Shown piece after piece: positions 8,617 to 16,442 of a stretch of 64,000 nucleotides of DNA (position 1 is its first letter; each line of letters begins with the position of its first letter). The position numbers and the translations under genes were made by a program. A model generated the notes under the pieces. That model made no database searches. It was not told the origin of the DNA and worked only from the letters and a program-made list of their open reading frames with translations. The stretch comes from Sphingomonas morindae (lineage in GTDB: Bacteria > Pseudomonadota > Alphaproteobacteria > Sphingomonadales > Sphingomonadaceae): NCBI RefSeq assembly GCF_023822065.1, contig NZ_CP084930.1, positions 3,364,001 to 3,428,000 of the forward strand. Reading direction: 5' to 3'.

Positions 8617-11100
8617 GTGAAAATCGGATCATGGACGCGGCTCGGCGTCGCGGCGTTCGCGCTCATGTCGAGCCAGGCGGTGGCCGCGCCGCAGCCGGCG
8701 CACCACCATGCGAAGCGCGATTGCGACGATGACGACGATGGCTGCCCGGCGGCCGCCCGGCCGCCGCAGCCGCGCAGGGCGCGTTCCTCGGCCGCGCCGC
8801 AGCCGGCGCATCCTCAGCCGAAACCCGATTGCGACGATGACGACGATGATTGCCCGGTGGCCGCCCGGCCGCCGCAGCCGCGCGAGACGCCGGCCGCCAC
8901 CCCGGCGCCCGCGCCGCGCGGGGCGGACGCGGCGCTCCCATCGGGTCTGACGCCGCCGGCCATCGTCGCGCCGATCGCCAATCCGCCGGCCGTCGCCGTC
9001 AAACCCGCCAAGGACGATGACGATGACGACGAGGGCGATGGAGACGACCGCGCACGGACCGGCGCCATCACCGTCACCGCGCGCCGGCTGGACAGCGCGC
9101 GCGCCAGCGTCAACCCGAGCCTCGGCGCGTCGAGCTATGCGCTCAGCAACGATGCCATCGAGAAGCGCCCGGGTGGCGAGGCGGCGAGCCTCGCCAGCGT
9201 GCTGGTCCAGATGCCCGGCGTCACCCAGGCCGGCGCGGGCGAAATCCGCGTGCGCGGGCAAAGCGCGCTGCAATATCGCATCAACAACGTCATCGTTCCC
9301 GACGGCTTCAGCGATCTGGCGGACACGCTGCGCGCGCGCTTCGCCGATCGGGTCGAGCTCGTCACCGGCGCGCTGCCCGCGCAATATGGCCTCCAGACGG
9401 GCGGCGTCATCAACGTCACGACCAAGAGCGGCGCCTATGGCAAGGGCGGCGAGGCGGAGCTGTACGGCGGCACCCAGGGCCGCTTCGAGCCCGCCTTCGA
9501 TGCGATGGGCGCGATCGGCCGCACCAACTATTATCTTTCCGGCTCCTACCAGCGCGGCGACGCGGCGACGGGCGGGGCCGACGCCTCGGCCAATCCGCTT
9601 CACGATCATGGCGAGCAGCTGGATGGCTTCGCCTATTTCGATCGCATCCTCGACGCGCAGTCGCGCCTGTCGCTGATCCTCGGCGCCTTCGACGATCGGC
9701 TCGATCTGCCCCATGCGCGCGGGCTCAACGCGGCCAGCTATCGCGACGATGCGCCTTTCGAGCGCCCGCTCACGGTGGCGGGGATCTCCTCCTATCCGAG
9801 CGAGGCCTGGGGCGGCCATCAGCGGCTTGGCAGCGACTATGGCCTCCTCTCCTACCAGCATGGCAGCGGCGCGCTGACGATGCAGCTATCGGGCTTTCTG
9901 CGCCGCTCCTCGCTGGCGCTGAGGGCGGACCCGATCGGCGATCTGCTGTTCACCGGCCTCGCCAGCTCGGTCACGAGCCGCAGCCTGGCCGGCGGCGTTC
10001 AGGCCGAAGCGCTCTATGCCGCCGCTCCGCGCCACCAGATCCGCGCGGGGGTCACCGCCGACTGGTCGCGCGACCGCAGCCGCAGCGCCTATGCCGTGCT
10101 TCCCCTCGACGGCGCCGGGCGGCCCGTGTCCGACACTCCGCTGGTCGTGCCCGCCATCGAGCGCGACCGGCGACGCGAGCAGGGGCTGTTCGTCGAGGAT
10201 GAATGGCGGCCGGCGGACCGGCTCAGCGTCAATGCCGGGCTGCGCTTCGATCATGTCGCGGGGCCGGGCGGCGGCCACGCGCTCGGCCCGCGGATCAATA
10301 GCGTGTGGCGGCCCGCGGACGAGACCAGCCTGCATATCGGCTATGCGCGCTATTTCGTGCCCGCGCCCGAAGCGGTGGGGATAGCCTCGGCGCGCGCGCT
10401 GACGGGCACGACCGGGAGCTGGCCCACCACGACGGAGACTGCGCCCAAGCCCGAGCGTGACGACTATCTCGACGCTGGCGTGGAGCAGAGGCTAAATCGG
10501 CTGACGATCGGGCTCGACGCCTATTGGCGCCGCGCGCGCGATCTGCTGGACGCCGTGCGGATCGGCGCGACCGTGCTGGCGCGGCCCTTTAATTACCGGA
10601 TCGGACGGGCCTGGGGCGTGGAAACGCGCGCGATCTACGCGGCCGGGCCGGTTTCGGCCTGGGCGAACCTGACGGTCGCCAGCCTGCGCGGGCGCGCGAT
10701 CGTCACGGGCCAGGCGCCGTTCACCGCGGCCCAGCTCGCCTGGAGCGCGGCGCACTCGATCCGCGCGAACAGCGATCAGCGTCTTTCGGGTTCGCTCGGG
10801 CTGACCTGGCGGCACGGACGCCTCCAATTGTCCGGGGACGGCGTGTTCGGCAGCGGCCTGCCCAGACGCTCCGGCGACCTCACGCCCAATGGCGCCAGCG
10901 TGCCGGCCTATGCCCAGGCCAATGTCGCGGCGGTCTACCGCCTCGACGGCCTTGGCCGCCGCCCGCTGAGCGCGCGCCTCGATCTGCTCAACATTTTCGA
11001 CAATCGCAGTGCCCTGCAGGACGGCACGTCGCTTGCGGACGGCACCGCGCAATGGCGCGCGCCGCGCAGCCTGTTCGTCGGTCTGGAGCAGGCATTCTGA
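8617..11100 (+). CDS. TonB-dependent receptor 2 with a poly-Asp/Cys N-terminal extension
   Basis: An 827-residue protein starting at GTG 8617 with a signal peptide (cleavage near SQAVA). Residues about 23-94 are two 36-residue tandem repeats, each with a Cys-flanked Asp tract. A third acidic tract with six consecutive Asp lies near residues 130-145. Then come TonB-box-like GAITVTARR, a plug (GEIRVRGQSALQY, TGGVINVTTKSG) and a barrel ending RSLFVGLEQAF. Typical receptors have only a short linker before the plug, so this extension of about 120 residues is unusual. It looks suited to binding a hard cation or a cationic ligand in the periplasm. It lies 27 bases after the phosphatase stop, in the same operon. 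Confidence 0.9.
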   Translation: MKIGSWTRLGVAAFALMSSQAVAAPQPAHHHAKRDCDDDDDGCPAAARPPQPRRARSSAAPQPAHPQPKPDCDDDDDDCPVAARPPQPRETPAATPAPAPRGADAALPSGLTPPAIVAPIANPPAVAVKPAKDDDDDDEGDGDDRARTGAITVTARRLDSARASVNPSLGASSYALSNDAIEKRPGGEAASLASVLVQMPGVTQAGAGEIRVRGQSALQYRINNVIVPDGFSDLADTLRARFADRVELVTGALPAQYGLQTGGVINVTTKSGAYGKGGEAELYGGTQGRFEPAFDAMGAIGRTNYYLSGSYQRGDAATGGADASANPLHDHGEQLDGFAYFDRILDAQSRLSLILGAFDDRLDLPHARGLNAASYRDDAPFERPLTVAGISSYPSEAWGGHQRLGSDYGLLSYQHGSGALTMQLSGFLRRSSLALRADPIGDLLFTGLASSVTSRSLAGGVQAEALYAAAPRHQIRAGVTADWSRDRSRSAYAVLPLDGAGRPVSDTPLVVPAIERDRRREQGLFVEDEWRPADRLSVNAGLRFDHVAGPGGGHALGPRINSVWRPADETSLHIGYARYFVPAPEAVGIASARALTGTTGSWPTTTETAPKPERDDYLDAGVEQRLNRLTIGLDAYWRRARDLLDAVRIGATVLARPFNYRIGRAWGVETRAIYAAGPVSAWANLTVASLRGRAIVTGQAPFTAAQLAWSAAHSIRANSDQRLSGSLGLTWRHGRLQLSGDGVFGSGLPRRSGDLTPNGASVPAYAQANVAAVYRLDGLGRRPLSARLDLLNIFDNRSALQDGTSLADGTAQWRAPRSLFVGLEQAF
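8683..8898 (+). repeat. two tandem 108-bp in-frame repeats encoding Asp/Cys modules
   Basis: 8683-8790 and 8791-8898 are adjacent 36-codon units starting at AAPQPA. Each contains a DC(D)5-6 tract closed by CP, then ARPPQPR. Differences between the copies preserve the Asp and Cys residues, which suggests selection on the acidic Cys-bounded loop rather than fresh slippage. Confidence 0.9.
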
Positions 11101-11195
11101 CCTTCCCCTCCAATATTGGCGTTTGCCAACTTGCCAGCCTCCCGTGGCCGGGCCTACGCCGCGTGCAGCCACGTGCAACCGCAGGAGCAACGGCG

Positions 11196-12218
11196 ATGCG
11201 TCTCTTCTCCCGGAAGCTTGGATTGATGGCGCTCTGCCTGACGCTCGCGCTCGAAAGCGCGGCCGCGCCGCCGCGCCCGGCCTTCGTCAAGGCCGGGATC
11301 CTCCATGCCGCCGATGATGGCTGGGATATTGCGAGCTGGGATCGGCCGCACGGACGGCTGCTCATCGCCCATGGCAAGGACGTGCTGGTGATCGATCCCG
11401 CCCGCCAGGGGCAGGTGCGCGCGATCGGGCGGATCGACCATGCCCATGGCGTGGCGGCCATTCCCGGCACCGACACGCTCCTCGTCAGCAGCGCACGCGA
11501 TAATACGGTGCGCATCCTGGACGAGAGCAACGGCGCCGAGCTGGCGCGCATTCCGGTGGGTGCCGATCCCGACGCCACGATCCTATCCGCCGACGGCGCC
11601 ACGGCCTATGTGATGGACTCCGATGGTGGCGCGGTCTCGGAGATCGATCTCAGGCGCCGCGTCGAGCGCCGCCGCATTCCGCTCAAGCCGGGTCTCGAAT
11701 TCCCCGTGCTCGCCTCCCCCGCCCTGCTCGCCGTCAACAACGAGACCGCCAGCGAGATCGATCTGGTCGACCTCGCCGCGGGACAGGCCGCCGGCCGCAT
11801 CCCCTTGCCTGGCTGCGAGGGTCCGACGGGGATGGCCTATGATCCCGAGGCCGGGCTGGCGCTCAGCGCCTGCGGCAATGGCAAGGCCGCGCTGGTCGAT
11901 CTCGAGGCCAGGCGCGTGGTGCGCCTTCTCCCGATCGGGCTCGGCCCGGACACCGCGATCTGGGACGAGGCACACCACCGTTTTCTCATCCCCTGCGGCA
12001 AGAGCGGGACGCTCTCGATCATCGACATGGCGGGGCGCACGCCGACCGAAGAACCGGCGATCATGACCGAGCCGAGCGCGCGCACCGCCGCGCTCGATCC
12101 GGACACGGGCCGCCTCTATATGCCCGCGGCGCAATTCGGTCCGGCCGTGCCGCCGGCGCGCCACGGGCCGATCGTGCCCGGCAGCTTCCATATCCTCGTG
12201 ATGGCACCGGGCGCATGA
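11196..12218 (+). CDS. secreted YncE-like beta-propeller protein
   Basis: A 340-residue protein with a signal peptide (residues 1-24, MALCLTLALESAAA) and repeated propeller strands such as RIDHAHGVAAIPGTDTLLV, VRILDESNGAELARIPVG and GKAALVDLEARRVVRLLPIG. These match YncE/YVTN-type seven-blade propellers. The ATG at 11196 has AGGAG at 11183-11187. The frame is open upstream to 11052, but those residues do not fit. The gene follows receptor 2 by 95 bases and is probably co-regulated. YncE-type proteins often sit next to TonB receptors in proteobacteria; their biochemical role is poorly defined. It may bind a ligand or stabilise receptor cargo. Confidence 0.82.
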   Translation: MRLFSRKLGLMALCLTLALESAAAPPRPAFVKAGILHAADDGWDIASWDRPHGRLLIAHGKDVLVIDPARQGQVRAIGRIDHAHGVAAIPGTDTLLVSSARDNTVRILDESNGAELARIPVGADPDATILSADGATAYVMDSDGGAVSEIDLRRRVERRRIPLKPGLEFPVLASPALLAVNNETASEIDLVDLAAGQAAGRIPLPGCEGPTGMAYDPEAGLALSACGNGKAALVDLEARRVVRLLPIGLGPDTAIWDEAHHRFLIPCGKSGTLSIIDMAGRTPTEEPAIMTEPSARTAALDPDTGRLYMPAAQFGPAVPPARHGPIVPGSFHILVMAPGA

Positions 12219-12242
12219 CGCGAAAGAGTCTGGGGTGAACGA

Positions 12243-13055
12243 ATGATGGACGACGCGCGCAACACCATGGCCAAGGTTCCGGCGGTCACGCTCGGCTTCT
12301 GGATCATCAAGATCCTGTGCACCACGCTGGGCGAAACCGGCGGCGATGCGGTGACGATGAGCTGGCTGGGCGAAACCACGCCGGCGGCCCAGCAGAGCTG
12401 GTTCAACGGCTATCTCGTCGGCACCACGCTGTTCGGCGTGCTGCTCGCGGTGCTCGTCTGGCTGCAGGTACGCGCGCGCCGATTCCATCCATGGCTCTAC
12501 TGGGCGACGATCGTCGCGTCGACGACGGCGGGCACGACGCTGGCGGACTTTGCCGACCGGTCGCTCGGCATCGGTTATCCGGGCGGCAGTCTGCTGCTGC
12601 TCGCCTGCGTGCTGGGCACGCTTCTCGCATGGCACCGGACGCTGGGAACCGTATCGGTCGCCTCGGTCCGCGAGCCGCGCGCGGAGCTGTTCTACTGGCT
12701 GACGATCACCTTCTCCCAGACCCTCGGCACCGCGCTGGGCGACTGGATCGCCGATGCCGGCCTCGGCTATTCCGGCGGCGCGCTGGTCTTCGGCGCGGCG
12801 CTGCTGGTGCTGCTCGCGCTCTATGTCTGGACCGGCGTCAGCCGCGTCGCTCTGTTCTGGGGCGCCTTCATCCTGACGCGGCCGCTCGGCGCCACCGTGG
12901 GCGATTTCCTCGACAAGCCCCTCGCGAGCGGCGGTCTCGATGTCAGCCGCCCGATCGCCACGCTCGTGCTCGCCGCCGCGATCATCCTGCTGATCGCGCT
13001 GCTCCCGCAACGCGCCGGCGGCCATCCCGGCGATCATGCCCGCTCGGACCTCTGA
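12243..13055 (+). CDS. COG4705-like integral membrane protein
   Basis: A 270-residue multi-helix membrane protein with four repeated TxLGxxxxD-type motifs: TTLGETGGDA, GTTLADFADRS, QTLGTALGDW and RPLGATVGDFLDK. This internal-repeat pattern is typical of the COG4705 'membrane-anchored protein' family. Each repeat ends with conserved Gly-Asp pairs inside or next to a membrane segment, which could form a polar ion path. Family function is not established. It is the last gene of the two-component/TonB block, 24 bases after the propeller gene. An ion-transport or sensory accessory role is an inference from the conserved buried acidic residues and location. Confidence 0.75.
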   Translation: MMDDARNTMAKVPAVTLGFWIIKILCTTLGETGGDAVTMSWLGETTPAAQQSWFNGYLVGTTLFGVLLAVLVWLQVRARRFHPWLYWATIVASTTAGTTLADFADRSLGIGYPGGSLLLLACVLGTLLAWHRTLGTVSVASVREPRAELFYWLTITFSQTLGTALGDWIADAGLGYSGGALVFGAALLVLLALYVWTGVSRVALFWGAFILTRPLGATVGDFLDKPLASGGLDVSRPIATLVLAAAIILLIALLPQRAGGHPGDHARSDL

Positions 13056-13327
13056 GGCAGGGGGTCACAGTCTCGGGAGGCGCGCGGCGACACGCGCGCC
13101 GTGGCCAGGCGCGCGGGCGGGGATGGTGCGCGACGCGGCGGCGCTGATCCGCTCGAACGTGCAAAGCGCGCGCACGGTGTTCGGGAGCGTGGCGGACGGC
13201 GTCTGTCCATGACCCGAGCCCGGCAAGATGGTCACGCTAAGCTATAAAGCCGCCAAGGAATTTACCTCCGAGACACGCTCGAACACCGGCTATGCCCGGC
13301 ACGGCGCGGTCAAGATCTCGCGCGCCT
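13056..13327. other. gap without a convincing gene, junction of the ordinary and mobile regions
   Basis: Only short open frames are present, for example about 33 codons at 13227-13328 and about 28 codons ending near 13212. Neither has recognisable features. The stretch marks the change from the ordered operon to Rhs and plasmid debris. Confidence 0.6.
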
Positions 13328-13732
13328 AGGCGGTGAACGGCCTCACCAATATAGCGCGGTCGGCGCCAACGCGCCGAGCTTCCTCTCGGGCGGCGACCAG
13401 CTGGTCGCCGAATATGACGCATCGGGCGCGATGCTCCGGCGCTATGTGCATGGCAGTGATGAGGACGATCCGCTGGTCTGGTACGAGGGCAGCGGCCTTG
13501 GCGTCCGTCGCTTTCTCCACGCCGATCACCAGGGCTCGATCGTCGCGATCAGCACACCCGCCGGCGCGCTCGCGATCAACACCTATGACGAATATGGCAT
13601 CCCAGGCCTCACCAGTCGCGGCCGCTTTCGCCACACCGGGCAAGCCTGGATCCCTGAGCTCGGCCTCTACCACTATAAGGCGCGCGCCTACTCGCCTACG
13701 CTCGGCCGCTTCTTGCAGACGGACCCGATCGG
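13328..13732 (+). pseudogene. Rhs-repeat core remnant
   Basis: The translation has YVHGSDEDDPLVWYEG, FLHADHQGSIVAI, and the canonical end of the Rhs core, GLYHYKARAYSPTLGRFLQTDPIG. The N-terminal portion of a normal Rhs protein (usually more than 1,000 residues) is missing. A further frame change near 13350 separates VNGL from the downstream YSAVGANAPSFL. At 13731-13734 one base is missing after the PIG codons, so the expected YKDQLNLYAYVANDP continues in another frame. This is the broken carrier of the toxin tip that follows. Confidence 0.85.
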
Positions 13733-14356
13733 TATAAGGATCAGCTTAATCTTTATGCGTATGTCGCAAATGATCCGGTCAATAAGAATGATCCCACGGG
13801 CCAGTCGTGGCAACAGGTCTGGGATGTCGTTGCCGGAACGGGCGAAGTCGCTGCTGGCGCTGTCGGCGGTGTTGTAGGTGGGATCGGTCTAGCCGGTAGT
13901 GGCATCGCTGAGATCGGTAGCGGCGGTCTGTCTACTCCGATCTCGATACCTGGCGCTGCCGGCTCGATCGGACTGATCACTATCTCAGCAGGAGCTGCTA
14001 GTGATGGCGCGCGGCGCATTGAAGGCGCCCTTACCGGCAGTGGAAAACCTTCCACGCTGGAGCCTGGCCCTCATGCCGGAGCGTCGATCCCTGCGAGAGG
14101 CCCGGATCGGAATTTCACGCCAGGAGAGCGAGAGCAAATCAACCAGATTGGTCGCGATACCGGTTGTCACTTGTGTGGTTCGAAAGACCCTGGAACACGG
14201 TCTGGCAATTTCGTGCCTGACCAGGCGCCGCCATCTGCAACAGCAGCGCCAGGGCAGTCGCAGAATCTATATCCTCACTGCATAAGCTGTAGCCGTCAGC
14301 AAGGCGGCGAAGTGAGGCAGCAGCAACCAATTAGGAAGCCGGAAGATGCAAACTGA
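13733..14356 (+). pseudogene. Rhs C-terminal toxin domain (Cys/His, HNH-like) left out of frame with its core
   Basis: Reading from 13733, the frame gives YKDQLNLYAYVANDPVNKNDPTGQ, the end of the Rhs core. A Gly/Ala-rich linker follows, possibly membrane-active (GAVGGVVGGIGLAGSGIA). The tip carries GCHLCGSKDPG, SGNFVPDQAPP and LYPHCISCSRQQGGEV. The paired CxxC motifs with a conserved GNFVPDxxPP segment resemble zinc-supported HNH-type nuclease tips of polymorphic toxins. The family assignment is from motif memory, not a search. There is no start codon of its own near 13733. The stop at 14354-14356 overlaps the next gene by 11 bases. The toxin-specific part is less GC-rich than its neighbours, a sign of recent exchange. 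Confidence 0.75.
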
Positions 14357-14705
14357 AATCTCCATTCAGCCAGCTAATTCGATAATATTTATCTCTGACA
14401 TCGAGTTTATGAACGAGGTTCCTGGCGATCCATCTGGCAATGTCATCACGGCTTCGAAAAAAGCTATTTCGGTATGGACGATGCCGGATATTGACGGACC
14501 GACTAAGGTGGGAATCTATAATTTAGATGAAATCGATGATTGTGAATTTGATGGCGAGATTCTTTCTCCATCAGGTGAAATAGTTGTTTCGAGTTCGGAG
14601 AAGGAAATCTTCCTTCGGAAGATTGTTGATCAGAATTGGGCTAGAATAAAGATTAAACTAAATGATAAAAAAGAGCCGGATTATATTCGCATAGCCATAG
14701 GATAA
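14346..14705 (+). CDS. putative immunity protein for the Rhs toxin
   Basis: A 119-residue acidic protein whose ATG overlaps the toxin stop by 11 bases, the standard position for a polymorphic-toxin immunity gene. Composition is strikingly AT-rich compared with the surrounding DNA (runs such as aaaaaa, taatttagatgaaatc), which is typical of laterally moved toxin/immunity tips. It is small, soluble and rich in Asp/Glu/Ile with no signal peptide, so it would act in the cytoplasm. I do not recognise the family. The function is inferred from position and composition. Confidence 0.65.
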   Translation: MQTEISIQPANSIIFISDIEFMNEVPGDPSGNVITASKKAISVWTMPDIDGPTKVGIYNLDEIDDCEFDGEILSPSGEIVVSSSEKEIFLRKIVDQNWARIKIKLNDKKEPDYIRIAIG

Positions 14706-14706
14706 T

Positions 14707-14739
14707 GCATGATATCCGAATATTATTCGGATCTCATGC
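14707..14739. terminator. hairpin after the immunity gene
   Basis: A 15-base stem (14707-14721 with 14725-14739) has one mismatch and a 3-base ATT loop, and begins two bases after the immunity stop. It overlaps the stop region of the convergent relaxase fragment, so it can serve both strands. Confidence 0.7.
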
Positions 14740-15360
14740 GACATTTACAGAATTGTTGACGATAATCATCGTGTTATCTGTGTATTTGTTTTGATCGTGT
14801 GCCCGCGTCTCGTCGAGCGCCCCGGCCTGGCTGCCGTCACGCAGCCCGAGGGCCTCGATGAGGCTGGGTCGGCTGTCGGTGTAGAGTGTGGCGCCTGATC
14901 GCGCCCTGCTGATCGCGACATAGGCGGAGGTGGCATCGACGGTATTGACGCGGAAGCTCTCCAGATGCGCCATGACCCGATCGGCCGTGGCGCCTTGAGC
15001 GCTGTGGATGGTCTGGAGCCAGCCCGGCCGGATGTGGCGATCGGCGAGGCGTCGCAGGTCGAGCGCCTGGGTGGCGCCGTCGGGCATGGCGATCGTCATG
15101 CCGGCGCGCTCGGGATCGACGCCGAGCACAGTCGCGACCATGCTGTTGAGCCGCTCGGCCTTGCGGTTGTTGCGGGCGAACTGAACTCGATCGCCGGCCC
15201 GAAACTCCACCTGCGTCTCGGTGAACGCCTCGGCATGATCGGCGCCCCATCGGAAGGGGGACCAGAGGACGGCCTTGCCCTTGGGGCCGCGGAGGCGGAC
15301 GTGGTGCTGGCCGACCTGATCGACAGTGTAGCCGGTGCCGGGCATGATCCCGAGCCGCTT
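14734..15360 (-). pseudogene. C-terminal fragment of a MobF/TraI-type relaxase-helicase
   Basis: About 200 residues match the helicase end of TraI/TrwC proteins: FTETQVEFRAGDRVQFARNN, the LHSAQG-like IHSAQGATADRV motif, and YVAISRARSGATLYTD (UvrD-type motif VI). The relaxase domain and helicase motifs I-IV are absent. The homology begins abruptly near 15360 (KRLGIMPG), and the open frame upstream is non-homologous filler. The gene was cut off by a rearrangement, so this plasmid-transfer enzyme is non-functional. Confidence 0.8.
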
Positions 15361-15703
15361 CGATTGCTGTCGAAAGCTGCAACCGCCGCCCCATTCAGCT
15401 CCCCGGCGACCTGTACCGGATGCTGGCGTTCGCGGAGAGGTTGTACGCCAGACGCACGGAAGCCCCAGGCCATGAGGTCTGGGGCTTTGGTGGATTTGGT
15501 TGCGGGGGCCTGCACTGGACGGCGTAACACTGTTTTCGCCATAGACATATGAGGGGCCTGCTCCGGTGCGGGCCCCCTCACGTCCAGCGTCTCCTACGCT
15601 CCACAAATACGGGGCCGGGGGACAGGATGGCAAACTGTCCCTTAACCAGAATCCGCCTTTTCCATGCTGAATGCATGATTGTGCACGAGAATGAGGAGGG
15701 AAA

Positions 15704-15805
15704 ATGAGAGAAGTAGCAGGAACGCGCAGCATGCGCGAAGCAGGCTCAGCTGTGGCCCGAAAAGCTCAGGGTGTGATGGAAGTTGGGAAAGTCTGCGCGG
15801 CTTAA
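15704..15805 (+). CDS. possible 33-residue small protein
   Basis: An ATG at 15704 is preceded by a strong Shine-Dalgarno (GAGGAGGG, 15692-15700). The frame runs 33 residues, begins MREVAGTRSMREAG and ends KVCAA. A weak stem (TCGC-TTTA-GCGA) followed by a run of seven T near 15851-15858 could terminate transcription. There is no recognisable domain. The good ribosome site and T tract are the only evidence. Confidence 0.3.
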   Translation: MREVAGTRSMREAGSAVARKAQGVMEVGKVCAA

Positions 15806-15899
15806 CGGATTGGTAAGCCTTGTCCGGTACTCGCTTTAGCGAAGCTCTTCTTTTTTTCCTCCCTCCTGCCCTGCTCAATCCTGGTTCTTGCAGGCAGAG

Positions 15900-15926
15900 C
15901 TCGCACCGGCGTTACGCCGGTGCGAG
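15900..15926. other. perfect 12-bp hairpin
   Basis: The arms 15900-15911 and 15915-15926 are exact inverted copies with a TTA loop. There is no T tract on either side. It may be part of the transcription end of the minus-strand plasmid gene cluster or an ancestral recombination or replication site. Confidence 0.5.
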
Positions 15927-15937
15927 CGAGGGGCGCC

Positions 15938-15958
15938 TGCGACCCGTTCAGGGTCGCA
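15938..15958 (-). terminator. hairpin at the end of the plasmid-gene operon
   Basis: An 8-base stem (15938-15945 with 15951-15958) has a 5-base loop and includes the last codons of the minus-strand gene ending at 15948. With the adjacent 12-bp hairpin it likely ends the operon transcribed from 19014 leftward. Confidence 0.5.
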
Positions 15959-16418
15959 ACACGACGACATCGCGCGTGGCCGGCTCGGTAGCCGCGCTCC
16001 GAGCCAGCTCCTGCAGGCGGGCGCGAGCGCGCCTGAGGCCAGGCCGCGGGTCCTTCGCGACCTTGCCCGCGCTGTGGGCAAGTTCGTCACGATCGAACCG
16101 GATGAACCCGCGACCGCCCTGCCGGTCGACGATGGCGCCAACGCCGTCATCCTCGGGCGCCCAGAGGGCGCCGTTGAGGCGGACGTGAACCATGGGTCCG
16201 CGAGGAAAGACGCATTGGACGCCGGTCGGCCCTGCAGCGAGATCGCTGCCGAAAGCCAGATAGACGATGTCGAGGTCAGCAGCACGGGCGGCGCGCCCAA
16301 GATCGGCGAACTGCTCCAGGCGCAGGCTGGGTCCTGCGAGGATGGCGAGCTCAGGCGCGGTCTCGCCGCCGGTCAGCAGCTGACGGGCGGCGGCGATGAA
16401 GAGCGGCATCGTGGTCAT
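15948..16418 (-). CDS. plasmid-associated protein of unknown function
   Basis: A 156-residue soluble protein starting MTTMPLFIAAARQLLTGG. It includes LDIVYLAFGSDLAAGPTG and ends with a helical Arg-rich tail (GLRRARARLQELARSAA). I do not recognise the family. It is last in a minus-strand cluster with a MobA/MobL relaxase 24 bases upstream, so a role in plasmid maintenance or transfer is likely. Confidence 0.6.
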   Translation of the reverse strand: MTTMPLFIAAARQLLTGGETAPELAILAGPSLRLEQFADLGRAARAADLDIVYLAFGSDLAAGPTGVQCVFPRGPMVHVRLNGALWAPEDDGVGAIVDRQGGRGFIRFDRDELAHSAGKVAKDPRPGLRRARARLQELARSAATEPATRDVVVLRP

Positions 16419-16442
16419 CTTTGTTCCTTCCTTGTTTTCCCT

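Larger units (their letters stand above)
15361..15947. other. 587-base region with debris and one possible small ORF
   Basis: No full gene is visible. On the plus strand, a frame ending at 15527 reads QLPGDLYRMLAFAERLY and continues to WGFGGFGCGGLHWTA before a stop; this looks like the tail of a plasmid gene of unknown identity. The stretch around 15620-15870 is less GC-rich than the rest and holds the small ORF described separately. Two hairpins lie at the right edge. Confidence 0.5.

Noticed and set aside
8683-8898. Possible CRISPR-like direct repeats
   Set aside because: Only two units, in frame inside a receptor gene, encoding a protein repeat; no spacers.
11583-13037. 484-codon minus-strand frame
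   Set aside because: Covers two recognised plus-strand genes and has low-complexity Arg/Glu/Gln composition.
13227-13330. 33-codon ORF starting MVTLSYKAAKEF
   Set aside because: Looks protein-like, but has no strong ribosome site, no domain and is next to Rhs debris; listed only as part of the gap.
15642-15878. 78-codon minus-strand frame with a hydrophobic segment
   Set aside because: It has one TM-like stretch, but there is no ribosome site and it opposes the better-supported small ORF; too weak to call.
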